Assembly (NCBI GenBank): GCA_964523985.1
Contig: CAZGBV010000002.1
Location: 1 to 64,000, forward strand
DNA from: Paraprevotella sp964523985
GTDB lineage: Bacteria; Bacteroidota; Bacteroidia; Bacteroidales; Bacteroidaceae
Direction of reading: 5' to 3'
DNA: 64,000 bases
Part shown: in pieces, positions 62,171-64,000 of the stretch
Layout: each line of letters starts with the position of its first letter
How positions within the stretch are numbered: the stretch's first letter is position 1
The notes under the pieces: model-generated
Told to the model about the DNA's origin: nothing
Seen by the model: the letters and a program-made list of their open reading frames with translations, nothing else
Database searches by the model: none
Program-made: the position numbers and the translations under genes

Positions 62171-63982
62171 ATGGCCACAAAAAACATAGAGCCTAAATTG
62201 CGGCTCATCAGCGAATACACGATGCTGGAACGTAATGATATTTTTGAGATACCTCAATACCAGCGTGCTTACTCATGGACTACATCTCATTGTGCAAAGC
62301 TTTGGCAGGATATCGAAGATTTTATTGTTTCAAATGATGAAGACCCTTATTTTTTCGGCACTATCATCATTGATTGCTCTACTCCCAATCATCTCAGTCT
62401 AATTGATGGACAACAAAGGACTACCACATTTTTTCTTTTACTCAAAGCCTTACAGCTTCGTTTGAAAGAATTGTTGGATAGTTTCAATTTTAGTCCTGAT
62501 ACAGCTGCTTTGTTCATGGGATTGAATAGAAGCTATGACACTATTTGTAGAATACTGTACAAAGCAGATGATGATAAGCAGGTAGAAATGAAAAACAATT
62601 GGGATAATGCACGAGGCATCACTATTCTTGAAAACAATTCTATTAACGAATTGTACAAAAACGATTTCCGCATGATCATTGAGGCGGAAAATTTCACTGA
62701 AGCCGAACGCTCGGTTTACAGGTTTCCTCGCAAACAGAAAGATAACAAATACACCAACTTCTTCAGAAATTTCAAATATTTCTTTGAGTTAATATCGAAA
62801 TATTCAGAGTCTAACCTGAACAATTTTACTAAGATTTTCTTATCTAAGTGCCAAATTATCGAAATCAAAAGTTGGCAAATTGAACAAGCCATAAATATGT
62901 TTAACTCTTTGAACTCAACAGGTATGCCACTTTCTGATGCAGATATAATATCGGCGCAACTTTACTCTAAGGTCGGCGATGATGGGAAAGATGCTTTTAT
63001 TGCTAAATGGAAAGACATCAATGTTATTGCCAATGAGCTTGCACAAAAGAAAATTGTGAATATTGATGGTGTACTTCAACAATTCATGTACATTACTCGA
63101 GCAACCAAGAGGCAGTATAAATCCAACGAAGTTACGACACCTAGTCTACGAAAGTATTATTTGGACAAGCATTCAGAATTATTGAATGAACCTCTTGTGT
63201 TATGTGATTCGTTCAGAAAAATACTTGATATTTGGAATGCCATTAAAGACTATCCAATAATCAAATTACTTCTTAAGTTTAATGAGAACTTCAAGCTGTT
63301 CCTTATCTCATATTTATTCAGATATGATGCAACAACCCTAACGAAAGATATAGTTGCTCCTATTGCCGAATGTTTACTTCGGCTGTTCACAATCGTTGAG
63401 GTGGGAGATGCTGGATATTCTGTTTCCAAATTCAAGACATTCCTCTTTAACGAGAACTTCAATTTGGTAAATTCTTCGTATACTTTGGCTCAAATTATAG
63501 AAGATTTTAATCGCCATATCAATAGTACATGGAAACGTGACGATGTGGAAGATGATTTGCGCGAATACACCAAAAATATTCTTGTATACCTAAATGAATA
63601 CTTATATGCAAAGGAACAAAATAGGTATTACAATATAGATGAGAGAACCAATGTTGAGCATATTATGCCTGCGAGCGGCCATAATATAGAAATCATTCGT
63701 ACCGATGCCGGTATTGAAGATTCTGAAGAATTCTCAACTCTTGTAAATCAACTTGGCAACAAAATTCTTTTAGAGGAAGTTATCAATAAGACTATTGGCA
63801 ATGATTGGTTCAAAACAAAAAAAGGAAGCACATTATCAAGTAAGACCGGTTATGTAGGCAGTAGCTTCGGATTTGCTCTTGATTTGGCTAAATATCCAAA
63901 AGATTGCTGGGAGAAAGATGATATAGAAAAGGCTACCAATGCTGCTATAGAACGTATTAGCAAGTTTGTCTTCAACGAATAG
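62171..63982 (+). CDS. DUF262/DUF1524 protein (GmrSD-like nuclease)
   Basis: A 603-residue protein. The N-terminal DUF262 domain has IPQYQRAYSW and LIDGQQRTTTFFLLLKAL, where the DGQQR motif is the NTP-binding/hydrolysis signature of GmrS-like and DndB/SspE-like proteins. The C-terminal DUF1524 HNH-type nuclease has NVEHIMPAS and QLGNKILLEEVINKTIGNDW. In GmrSD these domains cut DNA with modified cytosines; related stand-alone proteins restrict phages. The gene is markedly AT-rich compared with the rest of the window, indicating acquisition. No methylase is seen beside it. Confidence 0.88.
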   Translation: MATKNIEPKLRLISEYTMLERNDIFEIPQYQRAYSWTTSHCAKLWQDIEDFIVSNDEDPYFFGTIIIDCSTPNHLSLIDGQQRTTTFFLLLKALQLRLKELLDSFNFSPDTAALFMGLNRSYDTICRILYKADDDKQVEMKNNWDNARGITILENNSINELYKNDFRMIIEAENFTEAERSVYRFPRKQKDNKYTNFFRNFKYFFELISKYSESNLNNFTKIFLSKCQIIEIKSWQIEQAINMFNSLNSTGMPLSDADIISAQLYSKVGDDGKDAFIAKWKDINVIANELAQKKIVNIDGVLQQFMYITRATKRQYKSNEVTTPSLRKYYLDKHSELLNEPLVLCDSFRKILDIWNAIKDYPIIKLLLKFNENFKLFLISYLFRYDATTLTKDIVAPIAECLLRLFTIVEVGDAGYSVSKFKTFLFNENFNLVNSSYTLAQIIEDFNRHINSTWKRDDVEDDLREYTKNILVYLNEYLYAKEQNRYYNIDERTNVEHIMPASGHNIEIIRTDAGIEDSEEFSTLVNQLGNKILLEEVINKTIGNDWFKTKKGSTLSSKTGYVGSSFGFALDLAKYPKDCWEKDDIEKATNAAIERISKFVFNE

Positions 63983-64000
63983 TATGCAGATTACCTCGTA

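Overview
The window is about 64 kb of GC-rich DNA from a bacterium of the phylum Bacteroidota, most likely order Bacteroidales. The evidence is a short primary sigma factor of the Bacteroidota type, a fused MurF-alanine racemase, a complete porP-gldKLMN type IX secretion locus, a GSCFA protein, a DUF5686 protein, a HAD-thioesterase fusion, and many copies of the Bacteroidota -7 promoter motif TAnnTTTG (several with a TTG/TTTG -33 element 19-20 bp upstream). The genus is not resolved; type IX secretion argues against Bacteroides itself. Three or four stretches are clearly more AT-rich than the rest: the DUF4468 gene, the integrase remnant, and the right-hand end with a DUF262 nuclease. They look like later arrivals.

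Layout. 1-2.6 kb: an S24/S26-like peptidase (cut by the edge), an HPr-kinase-like protein, a small exported protein and rpoD, all on the minus strand. 2.7-6.2 kb: murF-alr and a GSCFA protein. 6.2-9.5 kb: dxs and trkA on the plus strand. 9.5-11.4 kb: a minus-strand ATPase plus DUF4435 (TOPRIM-like) pair resembling two-gene phage defence systems. 11.6-16.8 kb: a superfamily 1 helicase, a nitroreductase, a POT peptide transporter, a perfect 49-bp inverted repeat with two outward promoters, and a CDP-alcohol phosphatidyltransferase. 16.9-26.7 kb: a ten-gene minus-strand operon with acyltransferase, ketosynthase, acyl carrier protein, two hot-dog dehydratases, FAD oxidoreductase, FabG-like reductase, thioesterase, membrane protein and DUF5686 protein. 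It reads as a dedicated acyl-chain (aryl-polyene/flexirubin-like or lipid) pathway with an unknown product. 26.8-28.0 kb is a gene desert. 28.0-35.7 kb: class I fumarase, a DUF4468 protein, hflX, a coiled-coil lipoprotein, rsmI, tdk and an AI-2E transporter.

35.8-42.4 kb: tRNA-Lys, the addAB recombination nuclease and tRNA-Arg. 42.5-43.9 kb: a frameshifted tyrosine recombinase next to tRNA-Arg, then a tRNA-like structure and a probable signal recognition particle RNA. 43.9-51.3 kb: waaA, gltX, an HD-domain 7TM receptor-like phosphodiesterase and priA. 51.4-58.1 kb: an outer-membrane barrel protein and the type IX secretion genes gldN-gldM-gldL-gldK-porP. 58.3-62.0 kb: a doubtful small ORF, a HAD-thioesterase fusion, and a NifU-like/GGGtGRT pair ending in a strong terminator. 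62.2-64 kb: a DUF262/DUF1524 protein, probably a restriction-type defence enzyme.

The strongest leads for new biology are the ten-gene acyl operon, the ATPase-DUF4435 pair, the mirror-image promoter palindrome at 15.9-16.0 kb, and the NifU-like/GGGtGRT pair. All functional statements are made from reading motifs and gene order; no database search was run.
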